Part shown: one piece after another, positions 8,332 through 16,629 of the stretch | How the letters are laid out: every line of letters begins with the position of its first letter | Numbering within the stretch: the first letter of the stretch is position 1 | Assembly (NCBI RefSeq): GCF_001458115.1 | Contig: NZ_CZRP01000011.1 | Span: 62,001-126,000, forward strand | Direction: 5' to 3' | Length of the DNA stretch: 64,000 nucleotides | Source: Gracilibacillus massiliensis | GTDB lineage: Bacteria > Bacillota > Bacilli > Bacillales > Amphibacillaceae | Notes under the pieces: model-generated | What the model was told of the DNA's origin: nothing | The model's database searches: none | What the model saw: only the letters and a program-made list of their open reading frames with translations | Translations under genes and position numbers: made by a program

Positions 8332-8760
8332 TTAAGCAAAAAATTTAGTTTGTAAAATTTTCATTGCTTCTTCTATTTCTTTTAGTTCAGAGTCAGTCAA
8401 ATTGCTAATTTGTTCTTGAAATTTTAACTCAAGCTGATGAAAAACGTTATCCATTAACTCTGTTCCCTTTTCGGTTAGGTGAATGTCAAATTTGCGACGA
8501 TCATCCGGATCAACAATCTTTTCGCATAGCTGGCTTTGAATTAATTTTTTTAGCTCACGGCTTGAATTAGGTAAAGATAAATGCAAGCATTCACTGATTT
8601 CACTAAGAGTTACCGGTTGGCTAACTGTAATGAACTCTAATATTTTGTATTGAACGGTAGTTATATTTTCAATATTAATTTCTTTTGTCAAATCATTTGT
8701 CACTTGATGTACAGATGTAGTAAATCGAACAAACTGCTGGAAAAGCTTACTCTTATCCAT
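8332..8760 (-). CDS. MarR family transcriptional regulator
   Basis: 142 residues. It has the MarR winged helix (TTVQYKILEFI, then TLSEISECLHLSLPNSSRELKKL) and wing DPDDRRKFDIHLTEKG, with flanking dimer helices. The start is set at the ATG at 8760 because GAGGTG lies seven bases upstream; the GTG at 8769 is inside that site. It is divergent from the NAD(P)H:quinone oxidoreductase-like gene at 8881 with a palindrome between them, so it very likely represses that gene and senses a quinone or electrophile-type signal (family-based inference). Confidence 0.9.
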   Translation of the reverse strand: MDKSKLFQQFVRFTTSVHQVTNDLTKEINIENITTVQYKILEFITVSQPVTLSEISECLHLSLPNSSRELKKLIQSQLCEKIVDPDDRRKFDIHLTEKGTELMDNVFHQLELKFQEQISNLTDSELKEIEEAMKILQTKFFA

Positions 8761-8814
8761 ATAAATCACCTCAATTACAAAGTATCAAATATATTATCAA
8801 AAAACAATTATCAA

Positions 8815-8863
8815 TTGACAACTAAATATAAATGGTGGTATTATTTAGTTATCAAATGATAAC
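8815..8863 (+). promoter_or_regulatory. Promoter and MarR operator of the flavoprotein gene
   Basis: TTGACA (8815-8820) and TATTAT (8839-8844) have an 18-base spacer. The palindrome GTTATCAAATGATAAC (8848-8863) covers the expected transcription start. Similar TATCAAATATATTATC sequence lies at about 8783-8798, near the divergent marR start. Binding by the adjacent MarR is inferred. Confidence 0.65.
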
Positions 8864-8880
8864 CAATGAGGTGTTTAATA

Positions 8881-9483
8881 GTGAATGTTCTGATTGTTTT
8901 TACGCATCCAAATCATCAAAGTCTGAGCTACGCATTTTTACAAGAAGTACTTCGAGGATGCGAGGAAAACCATGATATACAACAAGTTCAAGTATTAGAT
9001 TTATATGAAGAAAATTTTGATCCTGTCCTTAAATTTGGTGAGAAAAAGAAAAGAAGAGATATGTATAAAGATCCGGATATGGAAAAATATCGGAATCAAC
9101 TATCAGGGGCTGACAAGGTTATTTATATCTACCCTATATGGTGGGGAAGGCCACCTGCTATGTTAATGGGGTATATTGATAAAATGTTTGCTTCAGGTTT
9201 TGCCTATAAAGATAATGGTAGTTTGTTACCGGTCGGTTTGTTGAAAGGAAAATCAGTCGTATGTATTTCCGTAATGAAAGGCCCAGCTTTATATCCAATG
9301 TTTTGGCTGAATAACGCACATAAAGTTTTAATGCGTAAGGCATTATTTCGATACGTGGGTATTAAAAAGGTAAAGTTTTTTGAGTTTGGAAATATGGAAA
9401 ATCCAAAGGGAAAGCACAAAGAAAAAATAAATAAAGTATATAAATATTTTCAAACATTGAATAACCGTAGTATACTATCATAA
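8881..9483 (+). CDS. NAD(P)H dehydrogenase (quinone)-like flavodoxin-fold protein
   Basis: 200 residues in the KefF/MdaB/NQO-like flavodoxin-fold family. It opens with VLIVFTHPNHQSLSYAF (FMN/FAD phosphate loop) and carries ADKVIYIYPIWWGRPPAMLMGYIDK, cut here into YPIWWGRPPAML plus GYIDKMF, the hallmark of these NAD(P)H:quinone reductases. GTG at 8881 is the start: GAGGTG lies seven bases upstream, while the ATG at 8866 overlaps that site. Divergent from a MarR gene and under a palindromic operator. Likely detoxifies quinones or electrophiles; the C-terminus is slightly extended and basic. Confidence 0.88.
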   Translation: MNVLIVFTHPNHQSLSYAFLQEVLRGCEENHDIQQVQVLDLYEENFDPVLKFGEKKKRRDMYKDPDMEKYRNQLSGADKVIYIYPIWWGRPPAMLMGYIDKMFASGFAYKDNGSLLPVGLLKGKSVVCISVMKGPALYPMFWLNNAHKVLMRKALFRYVGIKKVKFFEFGNMENPKGKHKEKINKVYKYFQTLNNRSILS

Positions 9484-9608
9484 AATCTAACTTCTAGTTG
9501 ACAAAAGGGAAATTCAAGAATCTTAGATATGAAATTTTTAAGTAACATATCAACACTCATACCATGATGCATATTGCATTTGTAACAGAGGTGTTTTTTA
9601 AAAGAGAA

Positions 9609-9635
9609 AAGCAGGTGCTTAATCAGTTCCTGCTT
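9609..9635. other. Isolated hairpin in the 9484-9730 gap
   Basis: AAGCAGG (9609-9615) can pair with CCTGCTT (9629-9635). No T-run follows on the plus strand (ATTAAGTTT), so termination is doubtful. Nothing else stands out in this gap. Confidence 0.3.
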
Positions 9636-9730
9636 ATTAAGTTTATAAACAATCCATTGAAATTATTTGGTATTATTATAGTGTGATAATTCATCAAGAA
9701 CAAGCGGTATAGAATTGTTAATCCAATGGG

Positions 9731-10255
9731 GTGTTGAAAATAGAGGAGCAAAATAAAGTTGTATTTAGAGAAATTCAAAAACCACGCTCAATACTATTAT
9801 GGATATTTATTTCTGTGTTTATTTTTTCAATCTGGTATAATTTCATTCAGCAAATATTTCTAGGTAAACCAGTTGGTACTAAACCTGCACCTGATGTGTT
9901 TTTAATTTTTCTCTGGTTATTTTTTTGTATTATCGTACCTATAATTTTGATGTTTTTCACAAAACTTATAATAGAGGTTCGTGAAGATGGGCTGTATATT
10001 AGATATATGCCTTTCCATCTCCACTATAAAAAGTTTTTGTTTAAGGAGATAAAAGATTATGAAATCATCACTTATAGTCCCTTAAAACGTTTTGGTGGTT
10101 GGGGAGTTCGATTAAATCTTAACGGAGAAAAGGCTTATAATATGGATGGTAACAAAGCAATAGAGTTGGTAATTAAAGGTCAAACTATGGTGATTGGTAC
10201 TCGTCAGCCAGAACAAATAAAAATTGCGATTGATTCTTTAACAAAGAGACAGTAA
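9731..10255 (+). CDS. Small membrane protein with PH-like C-terminal domain
   Basis: 174 residues. A short cytoplasmic N-terminus (VVFREIQKPRS) is followed by two membrane segments (about residues 22-42 and 58-80), then a beta-rich soluble part (EVREDGLYIRYMPFH, GWGVRLNLNGEKAY) that reads like a PH-type fold. It resembles proteins annotated as DUF6141; I hold that name loosely. The start is uncertain: GTG at 9731 or TTG at 9734, both with GGGG-type sequence upstream. It appears monocistronic. Confidence 0.7.
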   Translation: MLKIEEQNKVVFREIQKPRSILLWIFISVFIFSIWYNFIQQIFLGKPVGTKPAPDVFLIFLWLFFCIIVPIILMFFTKLIIEVREDGLYIRYMPFHLHYKKFLFKEIKDYEIITYSPLKRFGGWGVRLNLNGEKAYNMDGNKAIELVIKGQTMVIGTRQPEQIKIAIDSLTKRQ

Positions 10256-10377
10256 TAATCTCACTTCAACCAGTAAATTAGATGTGAAGTTATCTAATGT
10301 AAGTCCCATTAAAAGTTCTTATTAAACAACCTTCGAATATATATTTATAAGCAATAAATTATTTGGAGGGTTGTATC

Positions 10378-10803
10378 ATGCAATATTATTATGGTAACCA
10401 AATGCCTTTACGTGTTCTTGACGAAGCGGAGTTTTGGAAACATCAAGAAGAGGAACATACGGTTGTTATTAGAGAACTTGTAGATAATCTTGAACAGAAT
10501 TATGTAAACGAATTAAAGGAATGGGAAAAAGAGTTTGCTAATGCACATCACAGAGTTATAAGGTATATTGAGACTGTAAATCGTTCAAATGGGCAAGTTT
10601 CTCCTGCGCTCTACAAAGATATTATCCAGCTCATTACATTTTGTCTTCAACAAAGCCAACAATTTATCAGCTTTTGCAGTACAATGATGGAAGAAAGTGA
10701 ACCTATCAGCACCAATCCTACAGCCAAAGTTGTTTTGAATCATATTATTGTAGAATCAGAATATTTTATCGGCGTTGCCCAAACGATTTTGTATCAGCAG
10801 TAG
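10378..10803 (+). CDS. DUF2935-like helical protein
   Basis: 141 residues, nearly all helical, soluble, without a signal peptide. The pattern FWKHQEEEHTVVIRELV near the N-terminus and VVLNHIIVESEYFIGVAQT near the C-terminus places acidic/His residues as in DUF2935 proteins of Bacilli, a ferritin-like four-helix arrangement of unknown function. The start is the ATG at 10378, with GGAGGG upstream; a TTG at 10363 overlaps the ribosome site. Monocistronic with a strong terminator downstream. Confidence 0.82.
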   Translation: MQYYYGNQMPLRVLDEAEFWKHQEEEHTVVIRELVDNLEQNYVNELKEWEKEFANAHHRVIRYIETVNRSNGQVSPALYKDIIQLITFCLQQSQQFISFCSTMMEESEPISTNPTAKVVLNHIIVESEYFIGVAQTILYQQ

Positions 10804-10855
10804 ACTACAAACTTTATGTGTCTCGCAAATGATGAGGTAGTCTATCCAATAAAAT

Positions 10856-10898
10856 CTCCACCTTCAAATTTCCTTAGAAATTAAGGTGGAGTACTTTT
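10856..10898 (+). terminator. Terminator between convergent genes
   Basis: CTCCACCTT (10856-10864) pairs with AAGGTGGAG (10883-10891), with extra inner pairing (AAATTTCC/AGAAATT), followed by TACTTTTT. It closes the DUF2935 gene. Confidence 0.85.
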
Positions 10899-10945
10899 TG
10901 TATGAATTTATTGAAAAAAGTAGTTTCAACCCTTTATAAATTTTA

Positions 10946-11905
10946 TTATAAGAAAATTAAAACAAATGCAATCGTGAAAATAGAAAGAACCGTTGTGACC
11001 AATATATAGAGTGGTACTTGTTTAGCCATCGTATTATATTTTTTTGCAAATACATACACTAATGCGCCAGTTGGTACGGCAGAGAGCAGAATCACAGATT
11101 TCGCCCACATTGCATTTTCTGGTTGAAAAACAAAATAAATATAAAATAGAGCTAATAGTGGTAAAACAATTAATTTTAGCCCCACCAACGTTATCAATTC
11201 AGCCAGTTGGTAGTTTTCATTCTTTAATACGTTTCGTTCGCCAGATAACCCCAGCCCCAAAGCAAACAGAGCAGTTGGCCCTGCTGCTGGACTAAGTATT
11301 TCAGTGAATACATAAATAGGCTGAGGGACAGGAATAGTATTTAGTGCTATCAATACACCTAATAATAAGGAAGCATTAATAGGGTTAAAAAATATCGATC
11401 TAACAATTAAACGTAGCAAGTGTGTTGGACCATTTTGTTGCTTGTTTTTCCTTATTTTTGCTAGTTCGAAGGTTATGATAATAAAAGAAATAATAAGTAC
11501 GTCATAGACAAAATTGATAATGGCAGCTGGAATTGCAGCAGACTGTCCAAAAGCCGTGATCAATAGAGGAATTCCTAGAAATCCTGTGTTGCCATATGTA
11601 GTGATCATCCCGTATAAACTAAGTTCTGGGAAATTTTTTTTGAATATAAAACGAAAAATCAATATAGAAAAAACATACATAGTGGAGATGATACAAATAT
11701 TTAATAAAATAAAATTCCAATTTAATAATTGCTCAACAGGTGCCGTTGAGATCGATAAGAAAAGTAACGCAGGTAACGAAAAGTAATAAACAAAATTATT
11801 TAAAGCAGTCGTACTATTAAATGATATTATAGAAAGACGTCCAGCCAAAAAACCACACAAAATGATAGAAAACAACGGAATGACTACTCGAAACAACTCA
11901 GCCAT
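10946..11905 (-). CDS. AEC family transporter (malate/auxin carrier-like)
   Basis: 319-residue integral membrane protein with about ten membrane helices in two five-helix halves, as in the auxin efflux carrier (AEC/MleP-like) family. Typical pieces are NNFVYYFSLPALLF near residue 40, TYGNTGFLGIPLL near residue 103 and LSAVPTGALVYVFAKKY near the C-terminus. In Firmicutes such carriers often move malate or related organic acids; the substrate here is unknown. AAGGAGGTG lies eight bases before the ATG at 11905, better spaced than for the GTG at 11908. It is a single-gene unit. Confidence 0.88.
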   Translation of the reverse strand: MAELFRVVIPLFSIILCGFLAGRLSIISFNSTTALNNFVYYFSLPALLFLSISTAPVEQLLNWNFILLNICIISTMYVFSILIFRFIFKKNFPELSLYGMITTYGNTGFLGIPLLITAFGQSAAIPAAIINFVYDVLIISFIIITFELAKIRKNKQQNGPTHLLRLIVRSIFFNPINASLLLGVLIALNTIPVPQPIYVFTEILSPAAGPTALFALGLGLSGERNVLKNENYQLAELITLVGLKLIVLPLLALFYIYFVFQPENAMWAKSVILLSAVPTGALVYVFAKKYNTMAKQVPLYILVTTVLSIFTIAFVLIFL

Positions 11906-12218
11906 CACTCACACCTCCTTGAAGTGTTTCTTTATGATTTGCGATTTAATTAAAAATTACTAGCACAATCATACGCTATTACTTTTTCCTAAGCAATTGT
12001 CTAATCTATCAGTCTATTTAACCATAATGTGTCATAGTACTTAAGAGGAAATCCGTTCACTTAGTTAAAAAGGAGCGAAATTCTATTAATCAACATTATT
12101 AATAATATTTTCATGTTATACTGAATCTATCAAAATTTAGGAGGTGTATAAATAGGTTGTTGTTGTAGGATAGTCACTGTTTTTAAAAGCGCTTACAACG
12201 AAGGGAGTTTTATGAAAA
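11906..12218. other. Regulatory spacer upstream of the esterase gene
   Basis: 313 bases without a gene. It holds an extended -10 element TGTTATACT (12114-12122), a GGAGGTG motif at about 12142 that leads to no usable frame, and the cre site at 12184-12197. No clear -35 is visible. Confidence 0.5.
12184..12197 (+). promoter_or_regulatory. cre (CcpA) site
   Basis: TAAAAGCGCTTACA reads TGTAAGCGCTTTTA on the other strand and departs from the cre consensus at one defined position. It lies between the -10 element and the ribosome site, where CcpA would act as a roadblock, predicting glucose repression of the esterase. Confidence 0.65.
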
Positions 12219-13922
12219 ATGTTAAAGAGAATAGTAGTTTTGTTTTTGCTAGTTTGCTTTTTCTTGTTATTAAACGTACCTTCAGCCTTCGCATCTGAGG
12301 AAGTGACCGAAACAATGTTACCTTTTATACTCAAAAATGAAAATTTTGCTTTCCACGAACGTACGGATGCGCTCATTATTGATGCAGGCAAAGAAGTAGA
12401 TGGCTCTACGCTTGATACCTCAGATTTTGATGTTCATGTGACCACTACAAGAAAAGTCGATCCAGATTATGTGGGATATGACGGACCCCGCGAGGTAATT
12501 GATGTGTATACCAGTGAAGTGAATGACTCTGGTTCACCAACTGATAGTGGAAGATATATTGTGGTTGATTTTCCTGACGTTGGATGGGAGGATGGTGGAT
12601 CCACCATCGCTGACGGATATACATTTGACTTAGAGTACACGCTAACTTATAAGGGAGACGAAATTACTTTTGTGGATGGATCTTCCCTGGTACCTGAAGG
12701 ATTTACTCAGGATGATATAGTCAGTCCTGTTCTTGACAAGTATCAGTATGCAAACTATGAAGGACTTGATTACAGTTATTTTTATAATGAAGATGTGGAT
12801 GAACCATTACCCTTAGTAGTTTTCTTCCATGGGGGTGGACAGGGCAACGATATCTATACGCCTATCAGATTTAGCAACGGTGGAACTGTTTGGGCTAACC
12901 CGGAGAACCAAGAGAAGTATCCAAGTCATGTACTGGCTCCTCGTAATGCTACAACGCCAGAAGACATGCATAAAGTTAAGGGTGTCATCGATGACATGAT
13001 AGCGGAAGGAAAAGTTGATCCTAACCGAGTCTATATTACAGGATTCTCAATGGGTGGAGGCTCCACATGGACCTTTATGAAAACTTATCCTGATTTTGCT
13101 GCAGCGGCTGCACCACTTTGTCCAGCAGGTGGGCCTGATGATGTGGCAGATGCCGAAGCAGTAGCATATTTGCCTGTTTGGTCTTTTGTAGATGAAGGGG
13201 ATTTTCTTTATGACGCTGTTGTTGAAATTGACGAAACTTATGGACCGTATATGAACGATTCCTTGTTAACGATATTGCCAGAAAACAGGTTGGATGAACC
13301 ACCTTATAATGGTCACGTGTTTGATGGACATGCAGTGTGGCTTCCGGTCTATAATGAATATGAGCACCCAGAACGTGGCATGCTCATTGATTGGTTATTT
13401 TCAAAGAGCAAAATTCGAGATATATCGGATGTAGAAGTTAATACTGTTTCTGGTGTTGCTCCATCGTTACCTGAAACAATAACTGTTGATGTCAATTACA
13501 GCGCTACAGGAATTGCATCAGAAGAACGAGCAGTTGATTGGGAAGAAGTTGACTCAGATTATTATGGCAACGATGGCCCAGGAGTATTTGAGGTTGAGGG
13601 AACTGTAGAGGGAGCAATTGAAAAGGTGACAGCAACTGTTACAGTTGAATACAGAAACCGTATTGCCGATCTTAAAGAAACAGTAGCCGACTTAGATATT
13701 GTGCGAGGCAATAAGAATGCATTAATGGCGAAGCTAAACAAGGCAGAGGATTTTCTGTCCGATTCAAAACATGACAAATCTGCACAAGCGATCAAACAAT
13801 TGGACAACTTTATCAAACAGGTCAATAATTTTGTGAAACCTGGTAAGCTAACGGAAGAACAGGCTGAAGAGTTGATTGAAGCTGCAGAAGAGTCTGTTAG
13901 ACATATAATGAATAAAATTTAA
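12219..13922 (+). CDS. Secreted CE1-like esterase with Ig-like and C-terminal helical domains
   Basis: 567 residues. A signal peptide (cleavage near AFA-SEE) is followed by an N-terminal Ig-like esterase domain (about 35-165), then an alpha/beta hydrolase of the feruloyl esterase/PHB depolymerase group with PLVVFFHGGGQGND (oxyanion region) and nucleophile GFSMGG around residue 275. VDEGD and GHAVW can supply the Asp and His. A bacterial Ig-like module (VEVNTVSGVAPSLPETITV) and a C-terminal helical module follow (LKETVADLDIV, LMAKLNKAEDFL, AIKQLDNFIKQVNNFV), which resembles the FIMAH domain of secreted Bacillaceae enzymes. There is no LPxTG. A plant-polymer ester role is inferred from fold and cre control. 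Confidence 0.87.
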   Translation: MLKRIVVLFLLVCFFLLLNVPSAFASEEVTETMLPFILKNENFAFHERTDALIIDAGKEVDGSTLDTSDFDVHVTTTRKVDPDYVGYDGPREVIDVYTSEVNDSGSPTDSGRYIVVDFPDVGWEDGGSTIADGYTFDLEYTLTYKGDEITFVDGSSLVPEGFTQDDIVSPVLDKYQYANYEGLDYSYFYNEDVDEPLPLVVFFHGGGQGNDIYTPIRFSNGGTVWANPENQEKYPSHVLAPRNATTPEDMHKVKGVIDDMIAEGKVDPNRVYITGFSMGGGSTWTFMKTYPDFAAAAAPLCPAGGPDDVADAEAVAYLPVWSFVDEGDFLYDAVVEIDETYGPYMNDSLLTILPENRLDEPPYNGHVFDGHAVWLPVYNEYEHPERGMLIDWLFSKSKIRDISDVEVNTVSGVAPSLPETITVDVNYSATGIASEERAVDWEEVDSDYYGNDGPGVFEVEGTVEGAIEKVTATVTVEYRNRIADLKETVADLDIVRGNKNALMAKLNKAEDFLSDSKHDKSAQAIKQLDNFIKQVNNFVKPGKLTEEQAEELIEAAEESVRHIMNKI

Positions 13923-13940
13923 TTTTTGAAGAAGTAAAAG

Positions 13941-13974
13941 GACCGCAAAAGTGATTGGATTTTTGCGGTCTAAT
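13941..13974 (+). terminator. Terminator of the esterase gene
   Basis: GACCGCAAAA (13941-13950) pairs with TTTTGCGGTC (13961-13970). The ten-base loop is GTGATTGGAT; only a short T-rich tail follows. Confidence 0.7.
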
Positions 13975-14063
13975 TAATTAGAATATACGATCGTAATTAT
14001 TAATATCGGATACATTGGAAAGGATATTACTTGCATTTATTTTAGTATTTGCGGAGGGTATTT

Positions 14064-14285
14064 ATGCCTGTATATAACAAATTAGTAAGAGATAACATAC
14101 CATCTATAATTGAAGAAAATGGACAAAAATGCAAAGTCGAAAAACTGAAGTCAGTTGACTTTGTTAAAGAATTAAAGAATAAGTTTCAAGAGGAATTAGA
14201 TGAATATTTAGAGACAGATAGTGATAATGATGCAATTGAAGAGCTTGCTGACATTTTAGAAATAATTCATACATTAACAATATAG
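14064..14285 (+). CDS. Short MazG-like nucleotide pyrophosphohydrolase
   Basis: 73 residues beginning MPVYNKLVRDNIPSIIEENG, the hallmark start of the MazG-like phosphoribosyl-ATP pyrophosphohydrolase-related family. The EELDEYLETD and EELADILEIIH motifs would bind Mg2+. Family members usually run to about 100 residues with a C-terminal helix rich in Lys/Glu; this one stops right after ILEIIHTLTI, so it is probably C-terminally truncated or a minimal form. The start is the ATG at 14064, with GCGGAGGG upstream. The HAD gene starts 16 bases later with its own GGAGG, so the two are co-transcribed. Confidence 0.8.
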   Translation: MPVYNKLVRDNIPSIIEENGQKCKVEKLKSVDFVKELKNKFQEELDEYLETDSDNDAIEELADILEIIHTLTI

Positions 14286-14301
14286 GAGGATAAAAATTAC
14301 A

Positions 14302-14973
14302 ATGATTAAGGCTGCTATTTTTGATTTAGATGAAACCTTACTTAATAGAGGGAAAGCAATTGAGCAAATGTTTTTAATGATTTTAGGTAAGTGTTATGAG
14401 GATGTTAAACATTCAGTAAAAAATGAAATGTTGGAGAAATTCAAAGAATATGATAAAGAAAGCTATGGTCATAATAATAAAATGAAAGTTTTTGAATCAT
14501 TTTTTGATGAATTCCCACCAAAATATAGATTACCACGCAATGCCATTCAAGATTTTTGGAATAATAACTTCCCTAATTGTTTTACCATAAACCCAAATAC
14601 TATAAAAATAGTAAATAAAATAAAGACGCAAGCTAAAGTTGCAATGATAACAAATGGCTCAGCTCAGAGACAACGAGATAAAATAAATAATACTAATTTA
14701 AATAGTTGTTTTGAAATAATAATTATTTCCGATGAAGTGGGATTTAGCAAACCTGACAAACGAATATTTGAATTAGCATTAAATAAGCTTCATGTAAAAC
14801 CCGAAGACTCATTATTTGTTGGAGATGACATAGAAAAGGATATTGGAGGTTGTCAAAATGCAAATATAAAGGGCATATGGTTAAACCCGTATAAGTACAA
14901 GAACGATACCGACATAAAACCATATGCCGAAGTCAATTCTTTTGATGAAATATTAAGTTATTTTTCATACTGA
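14302..14973 (+). CDS. HAD family hydrolase
   Basis: 223-residue haloacid dehalogenase-type phosphatase. Motif I is FDLDETLL (nucleophile Asp9), motif II is MITNGS, the Lys of motif III is in GFSKPDKRIFE and motif IV is FVGDDIEKDI, with a helical cap (about residues 20-95). The arrangement matches subfamily IA phosphatases close to YjjG/pyrimidine nucleotidase types. Co-transcription with a MazG-like pyrophosphohydrolase suggests removal of phosphate from nucleotides or damaged metabolites, an inference. GGAGG lies 12 bases upstream of the ATG, slightly distant. Confidence 0.92.
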   Translation: MIKAAIFDLDETLLNRGKAIEQMFLMILGKCYEDVKHSVKNEMLEKFKEYDKESYGHNNKMKVFESFFDEFPPKYRLPRNAIQDFWNNNFPNCFTINPNTIKIVNKIKTQAKVAMITNGSAQRQRDKINNTNLNSCFEIIIISDEVGFSKPDKRIFELALNKLHVKPEDSLFVGDDIEKDIGGCQNANIKGIWLNPYKYKNDTDIKPYAEVNSFDEILSYFSY

Positions 14974-15101
14974 CTGTTTTACTTTAGTTGCAAGTAACGC
15001 AATGATAAATTACTAGACGTTATAGTTTATCATAACAACTGCATAAATCTTCCCCAGTTTCATATAAATGAATTAATCATAACTGACTGGGGGGAATATT
15101 G

Positions 15102-15515
15102 ATGTCAAAGATAACAGAGATTGAGCAATCTTCTGAACTATCTGAAGAAATGTTAAAGAAATACTATTATTTAAACATTCAGAAAAAAGAATTAGAGAAA
15201 GAAATCAATCAGATAAAAAAGCAGATACACAATTATCTAGATGTAACTTTTGGTAATGAACAAAAAGGTGAAGTCCAAAGAGGAAAATATAAGGCCCAGC
15301 GTATTATTCGATCTTCCGTAAATTACGATCAAGAAAAAACAGTAGAAAAATTAGAAGAATTACATTTAGCAGACTTCATCTTACAAGTAAAACAACCAGA
15401 CATTGAAAAATTAGAAGCGGCAATGAAAATAGATATAGTTGATGAAGAAGAGTTCAGCAGTTGCAAAACTAATAAACTGTCTCAAGCCATCACAGTGAAG
15501 GAAACAAGTGTATAA
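15102..15515 (+). CDS. Hypothetical coiled-coil protein
   Basis: 137 residues, soluble. A strongly charged N-terminal coiled coil (about 20-50, KKELEKEINQIKKQIHNYL) is followed by a small compact domain (VNYDQEKTVEKLEELHLADF) and a conserved-looking end (CKTNKLSQAITVKE). It recalls phage-related host-nuclease-inhibitor-like or recombination accessory proteins in shape only; I cannot name a family. The start is the ATG at 15102, with GGGGGGAA upstream; a TTG at 15099 is less likely. It stands alone between terminators. Confidence 0.75.
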   Translation: MSKITEIEQSSELSEEMLKKYYYLNIQKKELEKEINQIKKQIHNYLDVTFGNEQKGEVQRGKYKAQRIIRSSVNYDQEKTVEKLEELHLADFILQVKQPDIEKLEAAMKIDIVDEEEFSSCKTNKLSQAITVKETSV

Positions 15516-15524
15516 ATATGACAT

Positions 15525-15556
15525 TGTTTGGATTTAAACGATCCAAACATTTTTTT
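15525..15556 (+). terminator. Terminator of the coiled-coil protein gene
   Basis: TGTTTGGAT (15525-15533) pairs perfectly with ATCCAAACA (15541-15549), followed by seven T. Confidence 0.88.
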
Positions 15557-15575
15557 GTTAAAAAGCGGGTAAGAG

Positions 15576-15610
15576 ATAAAAAAACCGTACTTGATATGCT
15601 CAAGTACGGT
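15576..15610 (-). terminator. Terminator of the convergent membrane protein gene
   Basis: ACCGTACTTGA (15584-15594) pairs perfectly with TCAAGTACGGT (15600-15610). On the minus strand the T-run corresponds to the A-run at 15577-15584. It lies 13 bases past the stop at 15623. Confidence 0.88.
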
Positions 15611-15622
15611 ACAGCTTTTAGT

Positions 15623-16486
15623 TTACTTTTTTGATACTTCAAATAGTTGATAGTATTTATCTTCATCAAGTTCCTTAAACTCCAGATCAAGAGCTAACAA
15701 ATCGTACGCTTCCTTATTCATTTCTTCTACTGTAAATGGAATTTGTCTTTTACTTGCTAGTTCTTTCATTAGAATAGTGTTTTCAAGGTTTGATTTATCA
15801 ATCAATGTAAAGTTGTAAGTGGAATGCTCGTTATCATGTTTGAACTCAATCGACCAAATAAAATGAGGGGATCCGCCATACCGTGCATGGCCACCCGGTG
15901 AATAATCAGGATCTAAATTAATAGAGTCTATTTGATCAAATGAAACAGTGGTTTGATTCCCTAACCAATTACTTCTGACAAGTCCATCTTCAGGGTGAAC
16001 ACCTCGATAATCTTTAAACATTAAATAACTGAAGCAGATTAAAAATACTGCGAGACTAATAATCAATTTAGTGATGATCTTTTTACCTTTTGAATGAGGT
16101 ACAAAAAATCGGTAAAAGAAAAGTGTGCAAAATACAAAAAAACTAAATAATTGTAATCCTCCGATCAAACTGCTGGATTTGGGACGAAATATAATATACT
16201 CTTCAGCGTTAAACACTTGTTTTTTTAATTCATCTATGGATATAAGAAAATTAAAGCATACAGGAACAAACAGAAAGAAAAATAAATATATCCAGATCCA
16301 ATACATCTTTTTATTCTTAAATTCTGTCCAGGAACTTCGTATGATTTGCCCTGCGATAAAGAGTGGAAGGCAAAATACCAAGATGCCGATTAAGGCTGCA
16401 ATGCCATCTTCAAAGAATAAGGTGGCAGATGCTACTCCGAATAAGACACTAATTACGATAATTATAATTCCTATTATTTTCCTCAT
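15623..16486 (-). CDS. Membrane protein of unknown function
   Basis: 287 residues with about five membrane segments in the N-terminal 165 residues (near 5-25, 30-48, 62-82, 110-128 and 140-158), then a soluble C-terminal part of about 120 residues containing NWLGNQTTVSFDQIDSINL and FIWSIEFKHDNEHSTYNF, which looks like a PH-type beta domain. I do not recognise the family. GGGTGATT lies upstream of the ATG. A long inverted repeat at 16542-16584 sits upstream and may regulate it. Confidence 0.75.
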   Translation of the reverse strand: MRKIIGIIIIVISVLFGVASATLFFEDGIAALIGILVFCLPLFIAGQIIRSSWTEFKNKKMYWIWIYLFFFLFVPVCFNFLISIDELKKQVFNAEEYIIFRPKSSSLIGGLQLFSFFVFCTLFFYRFFVPHSKGKKIITKLIISLAVFLICFSYLMFKDYRGVHPEDGLVRSNWLGNQTTVSFDQIDSINLDPDYSPGGHARYGGSPHFIWSIEFKHDNEHSTYNFTLIDKSNLENTILMKELASKRQIPFTVEEMNKEAYDLLALDLEFKELDEDKYYQLFEVSKK

Positions 16487-16541
16487 AGAATCACCCAGTT
16501 TGGTTACGATTATATAGCGGAAAAAGTTTCATATGGTTTGA

Positions 16542-16584
16542 TTATGTTAAACTTAAAAAATTTAACAGTTATAGTTTAACATAA
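16542..16584 (-). promoter_or_regulatory. Perfect 12-bp inverted repeat upstream of the membrane protein gene
   Basis: TTATGTTAAACT (16542-16553) is repeated inverted as AGTTTAACATAA (16573-16584) with 19 bases between. It lies 56-98 bases upstream of the minus-strand start at 16486 and about 46 bases past the stop of the ABC ATPase gene. The T-run needed for a terminator is absent on either side, so an operator is more likely. Confidence 0.45.
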
Positions 16585-16629
16585 ATACATATAATCGCTC
16601 GAAGTACCCCTACATCTTCCATTCTGGAA

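Noticed and set aside
9609-9635. Terminator of the quinone reductase gene
   Set aside because: The hairpin is real, but it has no T-run and lies over 120 bases beyond the stop.
12140-12175. Leader peptide after GGAGGTG upstream of the esterase
   Set aside because: The only frames starting within spacing (GTG or TTG codons) stop after a few codons and have no regulatory features.
12137-12391. Minus-strand open frame over the esterase start
   Set aside because: Antisense to the signal peptide region, no ribosome site and no recognisable domain.
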